DNA from: Alphaproteobacteria bacterium
GTDB lineage: Bacteria; Pseudomonadota; Alphaproteobacteria; Micropepsales; Micropepsaceae
NCBI GenBank assembly: GCA_947474565.1
Contig: CANJIS010000008.1
Coordinates: forward strand, 23,540 to 87,539
Length of the DNA stretch: 64,000 nucleotides
Reading direction: 5' to 3'
A model generated the notes under the pieces. The model ran no database searches. It was given only the letters and a program-made list of their open reading frames with translations, and had not been told where the DNA came from. Shown here piece after piece: positions 38,496 to 48,154 of the stretch (position 1 is its first letter; each line of letters starts with the position of its first letter). A program made the position numbers and the translations under genes.

Positions 38496-39013
38496 TGCGT
38501 GATCCCTGAGCGATCAATGAACCCATCACGATTGGGCATCTTGATTTTGGGCAGGCTCTTGGCATCAAGAACCGCATCCTTTTTCACGATGCCGTCAATC
38601 GACAGGATGTACGCGACCAGCGAATAGACTTCGTGGTCGTTCAGGGTGCGCGGCTTGTTTACCGGCATGGCGCGGCGGATATAGTCGAACAAGGTGGTGG
38701 CATAGGGCCAATAGCTTGCCACCGTCTTGATCGGCTGCGGCGTTGTCAGCGAACCGATGCCGCCGGTCAGGCGGTCGGACGGCTGACCCTTGCCTTCCAC
38801 GCCGTGGCACATCTGGCACTTGGCGGTGAAGACTTCCAAACCTTCCTTCACCGAGCCTTTGCCGGCGGGAAGATTGCTGCCGTCCGGCAGAATGGAAATG
38901 TCCCAGGCCTTGACCCGGGCCGGATCGGCAGCAACGCCAAAGTGCGGGGCGTCCGCTGCAAAAGCCGCGGTGGCGGAAACACAGAACAGGCCGGCGAGGA
39001 TCATCTTACGCAT
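38492..39013 (-). CDS. Periplasmic c-type cytochrome, partner of the sulfite dehydrogenase
   Basis: The 173-residue product has a signal peptide, MRKMILAGLFCVSATAAFA. One haem-binding site is in AKCQMCHGVEGKG, with axial Met candidates in AMPVNKPRTL. It overlaps the 3' end of the molybdoenzyme gene by 8 nt, which indicates a catalytic/electron-acceptor pair like SorAB or SoxCD. SoxD normally carries two haem domains; only one is present here, so SorB is the closer analogue. Confidence 0.85.
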   Translation of the reverse strand: MRKMILAGLFCVSATAAFAADAPHFGVAADPARVKAWDISILPDGSNLPAGKGSVKEGLEVFTAKCQMCHGVEGKGQPSDRLTGGIGSLTTPQPIKTVASYWPYATTLFDYIRRAMPVNKPRTLNDHEVYSLVAYILSIDGIVKKDAVLDAKSLPKIKMPNRDGFIDRSGITH

Positions 39014-40235
39014 AGGTGTTTTTCACGCTGTTGTCCGCGCCGATCGCCCAGCACTGGATACCGTTGTTCTGATAGGCCTGGCCGGGAGCGAATGCTTTTA
39101 CCCACTCGGCATGCGTGGGCTGGATATTGCCCATCTCGTCGGTGGCGCGGCTCATGATAGTGGCGGCCTGTCCGTTCCATTGCCAAGGCAGGCGGAAACG
39201 CGTCAGCGCCTTGGGCAGAACCGGGCCCGGCATATCCGCATTGGTCCAGGTCGCGCCGCCATCGGTCGAAACTTCCAGCTTGGTGATGCGGCCATGGCCC
39301 GACCAGGCGACGCCTGAGATTTCATAAAATCCGGCGCCCTGCATGGTCATCTGACCCGACGGACGGGTGATGACCGATTTCACCGGCAAGACCAGGTTGA
39401 ACTGACGGGCTTTGCCATCGGCCTGAAGCATCGAATATTTCGAGGTTTCATCCTTGGTCATGCCCGGCAGGTTGGTGACCTTCAGACGGTGCACCCACTT
39501 GATGTTCAAATTGCCTTCCCAGCCCGGCATAATGAACCGCAACGGATAGCCCTGTTCGGGGCGCAGGCGCTCGCCATTCTGGAACAGAACCAGCAATGCC
39601 TGTTCCTTGGCAGCGGCCAGCGGAATGGAGCGGCTGATATTCGCCGCGTCGGCGCTTTCGGCGATCAGCCATTTGCCTTCGGGCTTGATGCCGGCTTCAT
39701 CCAGCAGCGGACCCAGCTCTACGGCGGTCCACTCGCTGCAAGACAAAAGGCCGTGAATGCCGCCGGCGGTGAGCTGCGGCGGATTGGGACCGGAATTGCC
39801 GCCGCTGTTGCCGCCGCATTCCATGAAATGAATTCTGCTGACGCGGGGATAACGCATCAGCGCGTCCATGGTGAATTCCAGCGGCTTGTTCACCAGGCCA
39901 TGGACCACCAGCCGGTGATTGGCGGGATCGATATCGGGCACGCCATTGTGGTGACGTTCATAATGCAGACCGCTCGGCGTGATGATGCCTTCCAGCATTT
40001 CCAGCGGCGTGCGCGACGAACCGGTGCCGGGCGAGATGCCGGGCGTGCCGACAAGGCGCTTGACGCCCGCTTCGTAAGAGGCCGGCATGCCATAGCCGCT
40101 GAAGGGCTTGCCCGGCGTCAGCATGGATGGCGTAACGAAGTCCTGGGCGCGCGCGGCGGGTGCAGCGGCGGCGACACCGGCGCCGGCCAATCCCGCTTTC
40201 AGCAACTGACGGCGGGATGTCGTGTTCTTGGTCAT
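39006..40235 (-). CDS. Tat-exported sulfite dehydrogenase (SorA/SoxC type)
   Basis: This molybdopterin enzyme oxidises sulfite, or a Sox-bound sulfane sulfur, in the periplasm. The 409-residue product has a twin-arginine signal SRRQLLKAGLAGAGVAAAA, cleaved after ARAQ. The Mo-ligand cysteine is in IHFMECGGNSGGNSGPN. NIKWVHRLKVTNLPGM and the C-terminal dimerisation domain with VAWSGHGRITKLEVSTDGG match the sulfite oxidase fold. The ECGGNSGGNS insert resembles SoxC. No soxXYZAB is in the window, so sulfite or sulfonate-derived sulfite is the likelier substrate. Confidence 0.9.
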   Translation of the reverse strand: MTKNTTSRRQLLKAGLAGAGVAAAAPAARAQDFVTPSMLTPGKPFSGYGMPASYEAGVKRLVGTPGISPGTGSSRTPLEMLEGIITPSGLHYERHHNGVPDIDPANHRLVVHGLVNKPLEFTMDALMRYPRVSRIHFMECGGNSGGNSGPNPPQLTAGGIHGLLSCSEWTAVELGPLLDEAGIKPEGKWLIAESADAANISRSIPLAAAKEQALLVLFQNGERLRPEQGYPLRFIMPGWEGNLNIKWVHRLKVTNLPGMTKDETSKYSMLQADGKARQFNLVLPVKSVITRPSGQMTMQGAGFYEISGVAWSGHGRITKLEVSTDGGATWTNADMPGPVLPKALTRFRLPWQWNGQAATIMSRATDEMGNIQPTHAEWVKAFAPGQAYQNNGIQCWAIGADNSVKNTYA

Positions 40236-40357
40236 GGCTCAACGCTTTTGTGAGATTCTGTCAGCGCGATACTAAGCACGGCGCGGAAGATCGCGCCAAG
40301 ATTTTTCCGAAGGTCAGATCGCCACTGCGTTATGTCTGCGTGGAATGAACGCGCGCA

Positions 40358-41614
40358 TCAACTGCGGTACGAACCATTGATATCGATGTAATCGTGCGTG
40401 AGATCGCAGGTCCAAACGCGGGCTTCGCCTTTGCCAAGCCCCAGTTCCACACCGATCTCGACGTCACGGCCGCTCACGGCCTTGGTGGCAAGATTCTCGT
40501 TATACTTGGCGGCGCGCTGGCCCTTCTCCGCCACCACCTGGCCGCCGAAACTGATCTTGAGCTTGTCGCGGTCGGCGGCTTCTCCCGCCTTGCCCACCGC
40601 CATCACCACGCGACCCCAATTGGCGTCGGCGCCGGCAATGGCGGTTTTCACCAGGGGAGAATTGGCGATGGAAAGCGCAATGCGCTTTGCGGCGGCATTG
40701 TTTTCCGCGCCGCTGACATCCACCCGGATCAGTTTCTGCGCGCCCTCGCCGTCCTTCACCACCATCAGCGCCAGGTCGAGCAGCACCTTGTCCAGCGCCC
40801 GGCGGAATTCATTCAGCTTCTTGTCGCTGGCTTTGGTGATTTCGGTATGCCGCGCGCCTTTGCCGGTGGCGAACAACAGCAGCGTATCGCTGGTGGAGGT
40901 ATCTGAATCCACGGTGATGGAATTGAACGACGGGCCGACACCGGCAGACAGCAATTCCTGCAGCACCGAAGCCGGCAGCGCCGCGTCGGTGAATACAAAA
41001 GACAGCATGGTCGCCATGTCGGGCGCGATCATGCCCGAGCCCTTGGCGATGCCGTTGATGGTGACCTTGGTGCCGTCAATCATCGCCTGGGCAGTGACCA
41101 GCTTGGGATAGGTATCGGTTGTCATGATTGCTTCGGCGGCAGCGCGCCAATGGCCCGCGGCGGTATTCTCCACCAGCCCGGCCAGAACATTGGTGATCTT
41201 CTTGGTGGGCAGCGGCTCGCCGATCACGCCGGTCGAAGCCATGAACACATCGCCCGGCTTGCAGCCGACAATCGCCGCGGCGGAATCGGCGATCTCGCGC
41301 ACGCCGTCCTGACCCACCTTGCCGGTGAAGGCATTGGCATTGCCGCTGTTGACCACCAGCGCCCGGGCATTGCCGCCTTTTAGCTTGTCGCGGCACCACA
41401 CCACCGGGGCGGAACAGGTCCTGGATTTTGTGAAGACGCCGGCGACCTGGGTGCCGGGGGCAAACACCGCCAGCAGCACATCGGTGCGCTGGGCATAACG
41501 GATGCCGGCGGCCACCGTGGCCAGCCTGACCCCCGCCAGAGGCGGCAGGGTGGCGAAGCGGCTGGGCGCCAGCGGTGAAACCTTCTTGCCGCCTGTGTCT
41601 TTACCCTTACCCAT
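40358..41614 (-). CDS. argJ: Bifunctional ornithine acetyltransferase / N-acetylglutamate synthase
   Basis: ArgJ recycles the acetyl group of acetylornithine to glutamate in arginine synthesis. The 418-residue precursor self-cleaves at the conserved Ala-Thr in [15 protein letters not shown], near residue 195, to alpha and beta chains. [20 protein letters not shown] and the C-terminal [16 protein letters not shown] are family motifs. The ATG follows GGGGGAG closely. A GC-rich 7-bp hairpin sits just ahead of that ribosome site. Confidence 0.96.
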   Translation of the reverse strand: MGKGKDTGGKKVSPLAPSRFATLPPLAGVRLATVAAGIRYAQRTDVLLAVFAPGTQVAGVFTKSRTCSAPVVWCRDKLKGGNARALVVNSGNANAFTGKVGQDGVREIADSAAAIVGCKPGDVFMASTGVIGEPLPTKKITNVLAGLVENTAAGHWRAAAEAIMTTDTYPKLVTAQAMIDGTKVTINGIAKGSGMIAPDMATMLSFVFTDAALPASVLQELLSAGVGPSFNSITVDSDTSTSDTLLLFATGKGARHTEITKASDKKLNEFRRALDKVLLDLALMVVKDGEGAQKLIRVDVSGAENNAAAKRIALSIANSPLVKTAIAGADANWGRVVMAVGKAGEAADRDKLKISFGGQVVAEKGQRAAKYNENLATKAVSGRDVEIGVELGLGKGEARVWTCDLTHDYIDINGSYRS

Positions 41615-41626
41615 TTACTCCCCCTG

Positions 41627-41643
41627 GCCGGGGCTGCCCCGGC
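41627..41643 (-). promoter_or_regulatory. Hairpin immediately upstream of the argJ ribosome-binding site
   Basis: GCCGGGG-CTG-CCCCGGC is a perfect 7-bp GC stem. On the argJ transcript it ends 2 nt before AGGGGGAG. It could limit ribosome access or pause RNA polymerase. Confidence 0.4.
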
Positions 41644-41716
41644 GGCGGCGGATCATCTGGGAAAATGCCGGTTTGACAAGGGGTCGCCTGATTACTTGGG
41701 GGGCCGAACGCCATAT

Positions 41717-41745
41717 TTGACAATGGGGTAGCGCGTTCTTATGTC
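41717..41745 (+). promoter_or_regulatory. Candidate secA promoter and leader hairpin
   Basis: A perfect TTGACA (41717-41722) lies 17 bp from TATGTC (41740-41745; 3 of 6). The predicted leader of about 60 nt contains a GCCGCC-TTGCAAAA-GGCGGC hairpin at 41755-41774, before the ATG at 41810. A second TTGACA at 41673 lacks a -10 element at the proper distance. Confidence 0.5.
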
Positions 41746-41809
41746 TCCGGCGCGGCCGCCTTGCAAAAGGCGGCTTCGGTCCCCTGACAGGCCCGTAATA
41801 GAGGTTTTT

Positions 41810-44509
41810 ATGCTGGGTTTCGGCTCGCTCGCCAAGCAGCTTTTCGGATCCGCCAACGAGCGCAAGATCAAGCCCTTATGGGCCGTTGTTGAAAAGATCA
41901 ACGCCCTGGAGCCCCGCTTCCAGGCGCTGAGCGATGATGAGCTCAAGGCCATGACCCCCGCCTTCCGGGAGCGTCTGGAAAAGGGCGAATCCCTGGACGA
42001 CCTTCTGCCCGAAGCTTTCGCGGTGGTCCGCGAGGCGGCCAAGCGCACATTGGGCCAACGCCATTTCGACGTGCAGCTGGTCGGCGGCATGGTGCTGCAT
42101 GATGGCCATATCGCCGAAATGAAGACCGGCGAAGGCAAGACCCTGGTCGCCACCCTGGCCGTCTATCTCAACGCCCTGGCCGGCGAAGGCGTGCATGTCG
42201 TGACGGTCAACGACTATCTGGCCAAGCGCGACGGCGACTGGATGGGCCAGGTCTATAAATTCCTGGGCATGAGCGTGGGCAGCATCGTCCATGGCCTGTC
42301 CGACGAACAGCGCCGCGAAGCCTATGCCGCCGACATCACCTACGGCACCAACAACGAATTCGGCTTCGACTATCTGCGTGACAACATGAAATACACGCTG
42401 GCCACCATGGTCCAGCGGGGTCACTCCTTCGCCATCGTGGACGAAGTCGACTCCATTCTGGTCGATGAAGCCCGCACGCCGCTGATCATTTCCGGACCCA
42501 CCGACGATCGCACGGACACGTACCGCGCCGTGGATGCCCTGATGTCCCAACTGGGGGAAGGCGATATCGAGCTGGATGAGAAGAACCGCCAGGTGAATCT
42601 CACCGAATCCGGCAATGAGAAAATGACGGAAGCATTCCGCGCTGCCGGCCTGATCAAGCATGGCGACCTGTACGACAGCGACAACATCACCATGGTCCAT
42701 CACGTCAATCAGGCGTTGAAGGCCCACAAGATGTTCAATCGGGACAAGGATTACATCGTCAAGAACAACCAGGTCATCATCATTGACGAGTTTACCGGCC
42801 GCATGATGGAAGGCCGGCGTTATTCCGAAGGTCTGCATCAGGCGCTGGAAGCCAAGGAAGGTGTTGAGGTTCAGCCCGAAAACGTCACCCTGTCCTCCAT
42901 CACCTTCCAGAACTACTTCCGCCTCTATGACAAGCTGGCGGGCATGACCGGCACGGCGATGACCGAAGCCGCAGAGTTCATGGACATTTATTCGCTCGAT
43001 GTGCGCGACATTCCCACCAATGTCGTGGTCAAGCGCATCGACTATGACGATGAAGTCTATCGCACCGAAGACGAGAAGAACAACGCCATCGTCAAGCTGG
43101 TGCAGGAATGCATTGAGCGCCGCCAGCCCATCCTGGTCGGCACCACCTCGATTGAAAAATCCGAGCACCTATCCGAGCTGATGAAGAAGCGCAAGCTCAA
43201 GCACAATGTGCTGAACGCGCGCTATCACGAGCAGGAAGCCTATATCGTGGCCCAGGCCGGCGTGCCGGGCGCGGTCACCATCGCCACCAACATGGCGGGC
43301 CGCGGCACCGACATTCAGCTGGGCGGCAATCTGGATATGCGCATCCGCAACGAGCTGGATGGCATCACCGACGAAGAAGACCGCCAGCGCGAGATTGAGC
43401 GCATCAAGGGCGAAATCGCCGAGAACAAGCAAATTGCCCTCGCCGCCGGCGGTCTCTATGTCATCGGCACCGAACGGCATGAAAGCCGCCGCATCGACAA
43501 CCAGCTGCGCGGCCGTTCCGGCCGTCAGGGCGATCCGGGCGCCTCCAAATTCTTCCTGTCCTTGCAAGACGATCTGATGCGCATTTTCGGGTCGGAACGG
43601 ATGGACGCCATCCTCCAGAAGCTGGGCTTGGCAGAGGGCGAAGCCATCATCCACCCCTGGGTCAACAAGGCCCTGGAAAAAGCGCAGCAGAAGGTCGAAG
43701 CCCGCAACTTCGAAATGCGCAAGCAGATCCTGAAATACGACGACGTGCTGAACGATCAGCGCAAGGTGATTTTCGAACAGCGCAAGACGATCATGTCGGC
43801 CGATGATGTCTCCAACGAGATCGCCGATTTCCGCGAGGACGCGGTGGAATCCCTGGTGGCCAAGCATATCCCGGAAAAGGCCTATGCCGAGCAATGGGAC
43901 GCCGCCGGCCTGCACGACGAAGTGCTGCGCATTTTCGGCGTGGACCTCCCCATTGTGGAGTGGACCAAGGAAGAAGGCATCGCCGACGAGGAAGTCCGCG
44001 AGCGCATCCAGAAAGCGGCCGAAGCGCGCGGCGAAGAACGCAACGTCGAATATACGCCCGAAGTCATGCGTTACGTCGAAAAGGCGATCCTGCTGCAGAC
44101 GCTGGACCGCGACTGGCGCGAACACATCGTCAATCTGGATCATTTGCGCCAGTATGTCGGCCTGCGCGGTTACGGCCAGCGCGATCCCTTGAACGAATAC
44201 AAGAGCGAGGCTTTCGAGATGTTCGAAAACCTGCTCGCCAACCTGCGCAGCGAAGTGATGCAGCAGGTGATGAATGTGCGTATCCAGACCGGCGCACCCG
44301 ATCTGGAACCCCAGGCCCTGCCCATGATGCAGGGTTCGCACATCAATCCGCTCACCGGCGAAGACGAGTTCGCCCAGGCGCAGGCGGCCCTGGCTGCCGG
44401 CGGGATCGACCCCAACAATCCGGCGACCTGGACCACCATTCAGCGCAATGCGCCCTGCCCCTGCGGCTCGGGCAAGAAGTACAAGCACTGCCACGGCGCA
44501 ATGGTCTAG
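41810..44509 (+). CDS. secA: Preprotein translocase ATPase SecA
   Basis: SecA drives unfolded proteins through SecYEG. The 899-residue product starts [20 protein letters not shown]. The first nucleotide-binding fold has [20 protein letters not shown] and [17 protein letters not shown]. The preprotein cross-linking domain follows, then [14 protein letters not shown] in the second fold and [15 protein letters not shown]. The C-terminal zinc finger that binds SecB is intact: [14 protein letters not shown]. The start was set where homology begins. There is no parvulin gene between argJ and secA. Confidence 0.98.
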   Translation: MLGFGSLAKQLFGSANERKIKPLWAVVEKINALEPRFQALSDDELKAMTPAFRERLEKGESLDDLLPEAFAVVREAAKRTLGQRHFDVQLVGGMVLHDGHIAEMKTGEGKTLVATLAVYLNALAGEGVHVVTVNDYLAKRDGDWMGQVYKFLGMSVGSIVHGLSDEQRREAYAADITYGTNNEFGFDYLRDNMKYTLATMVQRGHSFAIVDEVDSILVDEARTPLIISGPTDDRTDTYRAVDALMSQLGEGDIELDEKNRQVNLTESGNEKMTEAFRAAGLIKHGDLYDSDNITMVHHVNQALKAHKMFNRDKDYIVKNNQVIIIDEFTGRMMEGRRYSEGLHQALEAKEGVEVQPENVTLSSITFQNYFRLYDKLAGMTGTAMTEAAEFMDIYSLDVRDIPTNVVVKRIDYDDEVYRTEDEKNNAIVKLVQECIERRQPILVGTTSIEKSEHLSELMKKRKLKHNVLNARYHEQEAYIVAQAGVPGAVTIATNMAGRGTDIQLGGNLDMRIRNELDGITDEEDRQREIERIKGEIAENKQIALAAGGLYVIGTERHESRRIDNQLRGRSGRQGDPGASKFFLSLQDDLMRIFGSERMDAILQKLGLAEGEAIIHPWVNKALEKAQQKVEARNFEMRKQILKYDDVLNDQRKVIFEQRKTIMSADDVSNEIADFREDAVESLVAKHIPEKAYAEQWDAAGLHDEVLRIFGVDLPIVEWTKEEGIADEEVRERIQKAAEARGEERNVEYTPEVMRYVEKAILLQTLDRDWREHIVNLDHLRQYVGLRGYGQRDPLNEYKSEAFEMFENLLANLRSEVMQQVMNVRIQTGAPDLEPQALPMMQGSHINPLTGEDEFAQAQAALAAGGIDPNNPATWTTIQRNAPCPCGSGKKYKHCHGAMV

Positions 44510-44546
44510 GCGGGAACTGTCCGCCGCAGGTTCGGGAGTGTGAGCT

Positions 44547-45479
44547 TTGCTGACCGCCTACCCGTCCAAGGAAAATCCGGTCTGGATCGACCTGTGGAAT
44601 CCCACACGCGAAGAGATCGACCAGGCCTGCACCGATTATCGTATCAACATTCCCCCGCGCGAGCAGTTGGACGAGATCGAGTTCTCAAGCCGCCTGCAAT
44701 ATGAGGACGACACCTTCACCATCTCGGTGCCGGTGACGCCCTATATCCAGGGCGAAGAAGACACCACCTCGCCGCTGGGCTTTGTTCTCACCAAGGATCT
44801 GCTGGTCACCGTCCGCTTCACCCATCTGCATACCTTCCAGGCCATCGCCGAACGGGTGAAACGCCGCAAACGCTCGGCCCCCGACATTTTCATGGTCGTG
44901 ATAGAGGCGTTGGTCGACTACCACGCCGACCGGCTGGAAGGGTTGCGCGCCGAAGCATTGGCCATTTCCGGGCGCATCTTTCACAAGGACATGACCGACC
45001 AGCCGCGTCAGCTGGCCAAGACCAACCGCATGTTGCGCACCACCCTGGTGGAGATTGGCGATATGGGCGAGCGCATGTCGCATATCCGCGACACGCTTCT
45101 GGTCCTGCAGCGCGCCATGCCGTTCCTGATCGAGCATGGCGATGGCTGGATCGAGCCCCCGGTCAGGGCGCGGTTGAAAATGGCGGGCAAGGATGTGAGC
45201 TCGCTCAACGATTACGAAGTCCATCTCACCGACAAACTGCAATTCCTGCTGGATGCGGCGCTGGGCTTCATCAACACCGAACAGAATGAGCTGTTCAAAG
45301 TGCTCACCATCGCTTCGGTCGCGGGCATTCCGCCGGTGCTGGTGGCGGGCATTTACGGCATGAATTTCCATTTCATGCCCGAACTGGAATGGCATTACGG
45401 CTATCTGTACGCTTGGGGCGCGATCATCCTGTCCGGCGTTTTGCCGGTACTGTGGTTCAAGAAGCGAGGCTGGTGGTAA
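44547..45479 (+). CDS. corA: CorA magnesium/cobalt channel
   Basis: CorA is a pentameric inner-membrane divalent cation channel. The 310-residue product has a large cytoplasmic domain and two C-terminal membrane helices (about 250-270 and 285-305). Between them is the selectivity motif YGMNFHFMPEL. TNRMLRTTLVEIG and the long helix before the first span fit the family. The start is a TTG with GGGAG 8 nt upstream; no ATG nearby fits. It follows secA by 37 bp, where a 5-bp hairpin lies. Confidence 0.95.
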   Translation: MLTAYPSKENPVWIDLWNPTREEIDQACTDYRINIPPREQLDEIEFSSRLQYEDDTFTISVPVTPYIQGEEDTTSPLGFVLTKDLLVTVRFTHLHTFQAIAERVKRRKRSAPDIFMVVIEALVDYHADRLEGLRAEALAISGRIFHKDMTDQPRQLAKTNRMLRTTLVEIGDMGERMSHIRDTLLVLQRAMPFLIEHGDGWIEPPVRARLKMAGKDVSSLNDYEVHLTDKLQFLLDAALGFINTEQNELFKVLTIASVAGIPPVLVAGIYGMNFHFMPELEWHYGYLYAWGAIILSGVLPVLWFKKRGWW

Positions 45480-45524
45480 GTCCTGCCGCGCGGCCCTTTG
45501 GTCGCTGTCGCGCGGGCCGCTTGG

Positions 45525-45545
45525 CGTCCGTGCTTCGCACGGACG
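45525..45545. terminator. Hairpin between corA and accA (first)
   Basis: CGTCCGTGC-TTC-GCACGGACG is a perfect 9-bp stem without a U-tract, about 45 nt after corA. Confidence 0.5.
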
Positions 45546-45556
45546 GACCAAATCAA

Positions 45557-45577
45557 AGCCATGCCTGCGGCATGGCT
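45557..45577 (-). terminator. Hairpin starting in the accA stop codon
   Basis: AGCCATGCC-TGC-GGCATGGCT is a perfect 9-bp stem. Its minus-strand 5' arm begins with the AG of the accA TAG stop. No U-tract follows. Confidence 0.55.
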
Positions 45578-46526
45578 ACAGGGTTCGCCCCATAGCAAGA
45601 TACTTCTCTCGCCGCGCCCGGACCAATTGCTCGCCGGTCAGCCCATCCATCTCCGCCAGACCTTTGGCGACCTGATCGGCCACCGCTTCGATGGTGGAAT
45701 GCGGGCCGCGATGGGCGCCGCCTTCCGGCTCGCGGATGATGGCGTCGATCAGTTTCAATTCAATCAGGTCCTGGGCCGTGATCTTCAGTGCCGTGGCTGC
45801 TTCCTGCGCCTTGTCGGCGCTGCGCCACAGAATAGAGGCCGCGCCTTCCGGCGAAATCACCGAATAGACCGAATGCTCCAGCATATAGACCCGGTTGGCG
45901 GCGGCGATGGCGATGGCCCCGCCGGAACCGCCTTCGCCGATAATGGTGGCGATAAACGGCGCCTTCACCGACAGGCCGGCGTCAATCGAACGGGCGATGG
46001 CTTCGGCCTGGCCGCGCTCCTCGGCGGTGACGCCGGGAAACGCACCGGAGGTATCAATGAAAGACAACACCGGCAGGCCGAAGCGGTCGGCCAATTCAAA
46101 CAGGCGCACAGCCTTGCGATAGCCTTCGGGCATCGCCATGCCGAAATTGTGCTTGATGCGCGACTGGGTGTCGTTGCCACGCTCCTGGCCGATAAAGGCG
46201 CAAGGGCGTCCGCGAAAGCGTCCCAGCCCTGCGACGATCGCCTGATCTTCGGCGAACTGACGGTCACCCGCCAGCGGGGTGAATTCCTCGAACAGGATCT
46301 TGGCGTATTCCAGAAAATGCGGCCGCCCCGGATGCCGCGCCACTTGCACCTTCTGCCAGGGTGTCAGCCGGGAATAGGTTTCGCGCACCATGGCGCCGGC
46401 GCGGTTCTGCAGCGTGGCGACTTCGCCATCGATGTCGAGATTGGGGTCTTCATCGGCGAGCTTGCGCAGCTCGACAATCTTGCCTTCCAGCTCGGCGATG
46501 GGGCGTTCAAATTCCAGATAATGCAT
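45576..46526 (-). CDS. accA: Acetyl-CoA carboxylase carboxyltransferase alpha subunit
   Basis: AccA with AccD transfers the carboxyl group from biotin to acetyl-CoA, the first step of fatty acid synthesis. The 316-residue product has HPGRPHFLEYAKILFEEF, GNDTQSRIKHNFGMAMPEGY and the oxyanion/CoA region GEGGSGGAIAIAAANRVYML. SVISPEGAASILWRS is a further family motif. I chose ATG 46526 (MHYLEFERPIAELEGKI), which fits homologue N-termini; an ATG 14 codons earlier at 46568 is possible. Neither has a strong Shine-Dalgarno. Confidence 0.95.
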   Translation of the reverse strand: MHYLEFERPIAELEGKIVELRKLADEDPNLDIDGEVATLQNRAGAMVRETYSRLTPWQKVQVARHPGRPHFLEYAKILFEEFTPLAGDRQFAEDQAIVAGLGRFRGRPCAFIGQERGNDTQSRIKHNFGMAMPEGYRKAVRLFELADRFGLPVLSFIDTSGAFPGVTAEERGQAEAIARSIDAGLSVKAPFIATIIGEGGSGGAIAIAAANRVYMLEHSVYSVISPEGAASILWRSADKAQEAATALKITAQDLIELKLIDAIIREPEGGAHRGPHSTIEAVADQVAKGLAEMDGLTGEQLVRARREKYLAMGRTL

Positions 46527-46617
46527 GCTCAGATTCGGTGGGAGAATTGGGGTCTCGCAAAGTGCCATAGGAACGGCTGAAAAGGAAATATATTCGCCTT
46601 TAAAAACCGTCCCGTTA

Positions 46618-47568
46618 TTAACGTTTGGCCACGTGTTTCTGGGCTTTTCCGAGGGGGTGCGATTTCTCCATCACCTTTTTGAGCCGGTCCTTGGCGACAT
46701 GGGTATAGATCTCGGTGGTGGCGATGTCGGCATGGCCCAGCATGGTCTGCACACTGCGCAAGTCCGCCCCGCCCTCCACCAGATGGGTGGCGAAGGCATG
46801 GCGCAGGACATGCGGCGAGACTTTTTTGGGGTCCAGGCCCGCCTTCAGCGCCAGGCCTTTCAGCAATTGATGCAGCCGCTGGCGGGTGAGAAATCCATCA
46901 TGCCCGCGTGAACAGAACAGATAGCGCTCCGCCTTGGGCATATTCGCAGGCAGAAATTCCGCGCGCACATCCAGATAGGATTCGATGGCTTGCCGCGCGC
47001 CGCGATTAAGCGGCGCCAACCGCTCCTTGCCGCCCTTGCCTTTGACCAGGATGAAGCCTTCCTTGCCATTGACGCTGGCCAACGGCATTCCCGCCAATTC
47101 CGATACCCGCAAGCCACCGGCATACAGCATCTCGACAATCGCGGTCAGCCGCTTGCCTTCCGCGCGCTCATCCCTAGCGGCGGATTCAATCATCCGCTCC
47201 ATGTCGGTGGTGGACAGAATTTTGGGCAGCGGCCGGCTTCCCCTGGGCGAATCCACCGCCTCGGTAGGATTGTCGGAGCGCCTCTCTTCGCTGAAAAGAA
47301 AACCGTAAAATTGCCGGAGCGCCGACAGCCGCCGCGCTTGGGAGGATGCCGCCAACCCGCCCGACGACAGTTGCGCCAGATAGGCCTTGATCTCGTCCCG
47401 GCTGGCGGTGGCCAGACTTTTCACATGGGCGGTGAAATCCAGCAGGTCACGGCGATAAGCGGCCAGGGTATTGGCGCCCGCGCCCCGCTCGGCGCTCATC
47501 ATTTCCAGAAACGCCTCGATCAGGGCGGCGGCGTTCGTATCGGCTTTCCGGACCTGCCCACGACTCAT
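46618..47568 (-). CDS. xerD: Site-specific tyrosine recombinase XerD
   Basis: XerD with XerC resolves chromosome dimers at dif. The 316-residue product has an N-terminal SAM-like core-binding domain with NTLAAYRRDLLDF. The catalytic residues are Arg in YAGGLRVSELAG, Lys in KGKGGKERLAPL, His-x-x-Arg in SPHVLRHAFATHL, His in MLGHADIATT and Tyr in EIYTHVAKDRL. Its place between accA and aroK matches the conserved alphaproteobacterial xerD locus, so it is not a mobile integrase. ATG 47568 was chosen because the longer reading runs into the aroK region. Confidence 0.93.
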   Translation of the reverse strand: MSRGQVRKADTNAAALIEAFLEMMSAERGAGANTLAAYRRDLLDFTAHVKSLATASRDEIKAYLAQLSSGGLAASSQARRLSALRQFYGFLFSEERRSDNPTEAVDSPRGSRPLPKILSTTDMERMIESAARDERAEGKRLTAIVEMLYAGGLRVSELAGMPLASVNGKEGFILVKGKGGKERLAPLNRGARQAIESYLDVRAEFLPANMPKAERYLFCSRGHDGFLTRQRLHQLLKGLALKAGLDPKKVSPHVLRHAFATHLVEGGADLRSVQTMLGHADIATTEIYTHVAKDRLKKVMEKSHPLGKAQKHVAKR

Positions 47569-47626
47569 GGGTGTGATGTAACACATGGGCTTCGCACTTT
47601 GCCGGCTTTCGTGTAGGCAATGCATC

Positions 47627-48154
47627 ATGAATCTGAACAAAACCGTGGCTTTTGTGGGCATGATGGGCGCCGGCAAGACCTCGCTGGGCAGGCGCCTTGC
47701 CACCCGGCTTGAGGTGCCGTTCCGCGACGCCGATCACGAGATAGAAGCGGCTGCCAGCCTCAGCGTGTCCGAAATTTTCGAGAAATTCGGCGAACCGTAT
47801 TTCCGCGACGGCGAGCGGCGGGTGATCAACCGCCTGCTGACCGAAGCGCCCCATATCATGGCCACCGGCGGCGGCGCCTATATGGACCCTGTCACCCGGG
47901 CCGCCATGAAAGAACACGCCTTCACCATCTGGCTGAAAGTGCCTTTGGAATTCCTGGTGTCACGCGTGAAGAAGCGGGACACACGCCCGCTGCTGCGGGG
48001 TGGCGACGTCAAGGAAACCATCGAAAAGTTGCTTGGCGAGCGCGAACCGGTCTATGCCCAAGCCGACATGACGCTCGACTATGAAGACGGCTCCCATACC
48101 CACGCCATGGACCGGATTTTGGAAGCGCTGACCGCGCAAGGACTGTTGGTATGA
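47627..48154 (+). CDS. aroK: Shikimate kinase
   Basis: AroK phosphorylates shikimate in aromatic amino acid synthesis. The 175-residue product has the P-loop VGMMGAGKTSLGRRLATRL, the shikimate-binding PFRDADHEIE, GEPYFRDGERRVI and MATGGGAYMD, and the lid RDTRPLLRG. ATG 47627 was chosen; homology begins at the NKTVAFVGMMG segment. It is divergent from xerD and overlaps aroB by ATGA, so aroKB is one translationally coupled operon. Confidence 0.96.
   Translation: MNLNKTVAFVGMMGAGKTSLGRRLATRLEVPFRDADHEIEAAASLSVSEIFEKFGEPYFRDGERRVINRLLTEAPHIMATGGGAYMDPVTRAAMKEHAFTIWLKVPLEFLVSRVKKRDTRPLLRGGDVKETIEKLLGEREPVYAQADMTLDYEDGSHTHAMDRILEALTAQGLLV

Noticed and set aside
46618..47568. Tyrosine recombinase as a sign of an integrated element
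   Set aside because: The gene sits in the conserved accA-xerD-aroK locus and matches housekeeping XerD; no att repeats or phage genes flank it.
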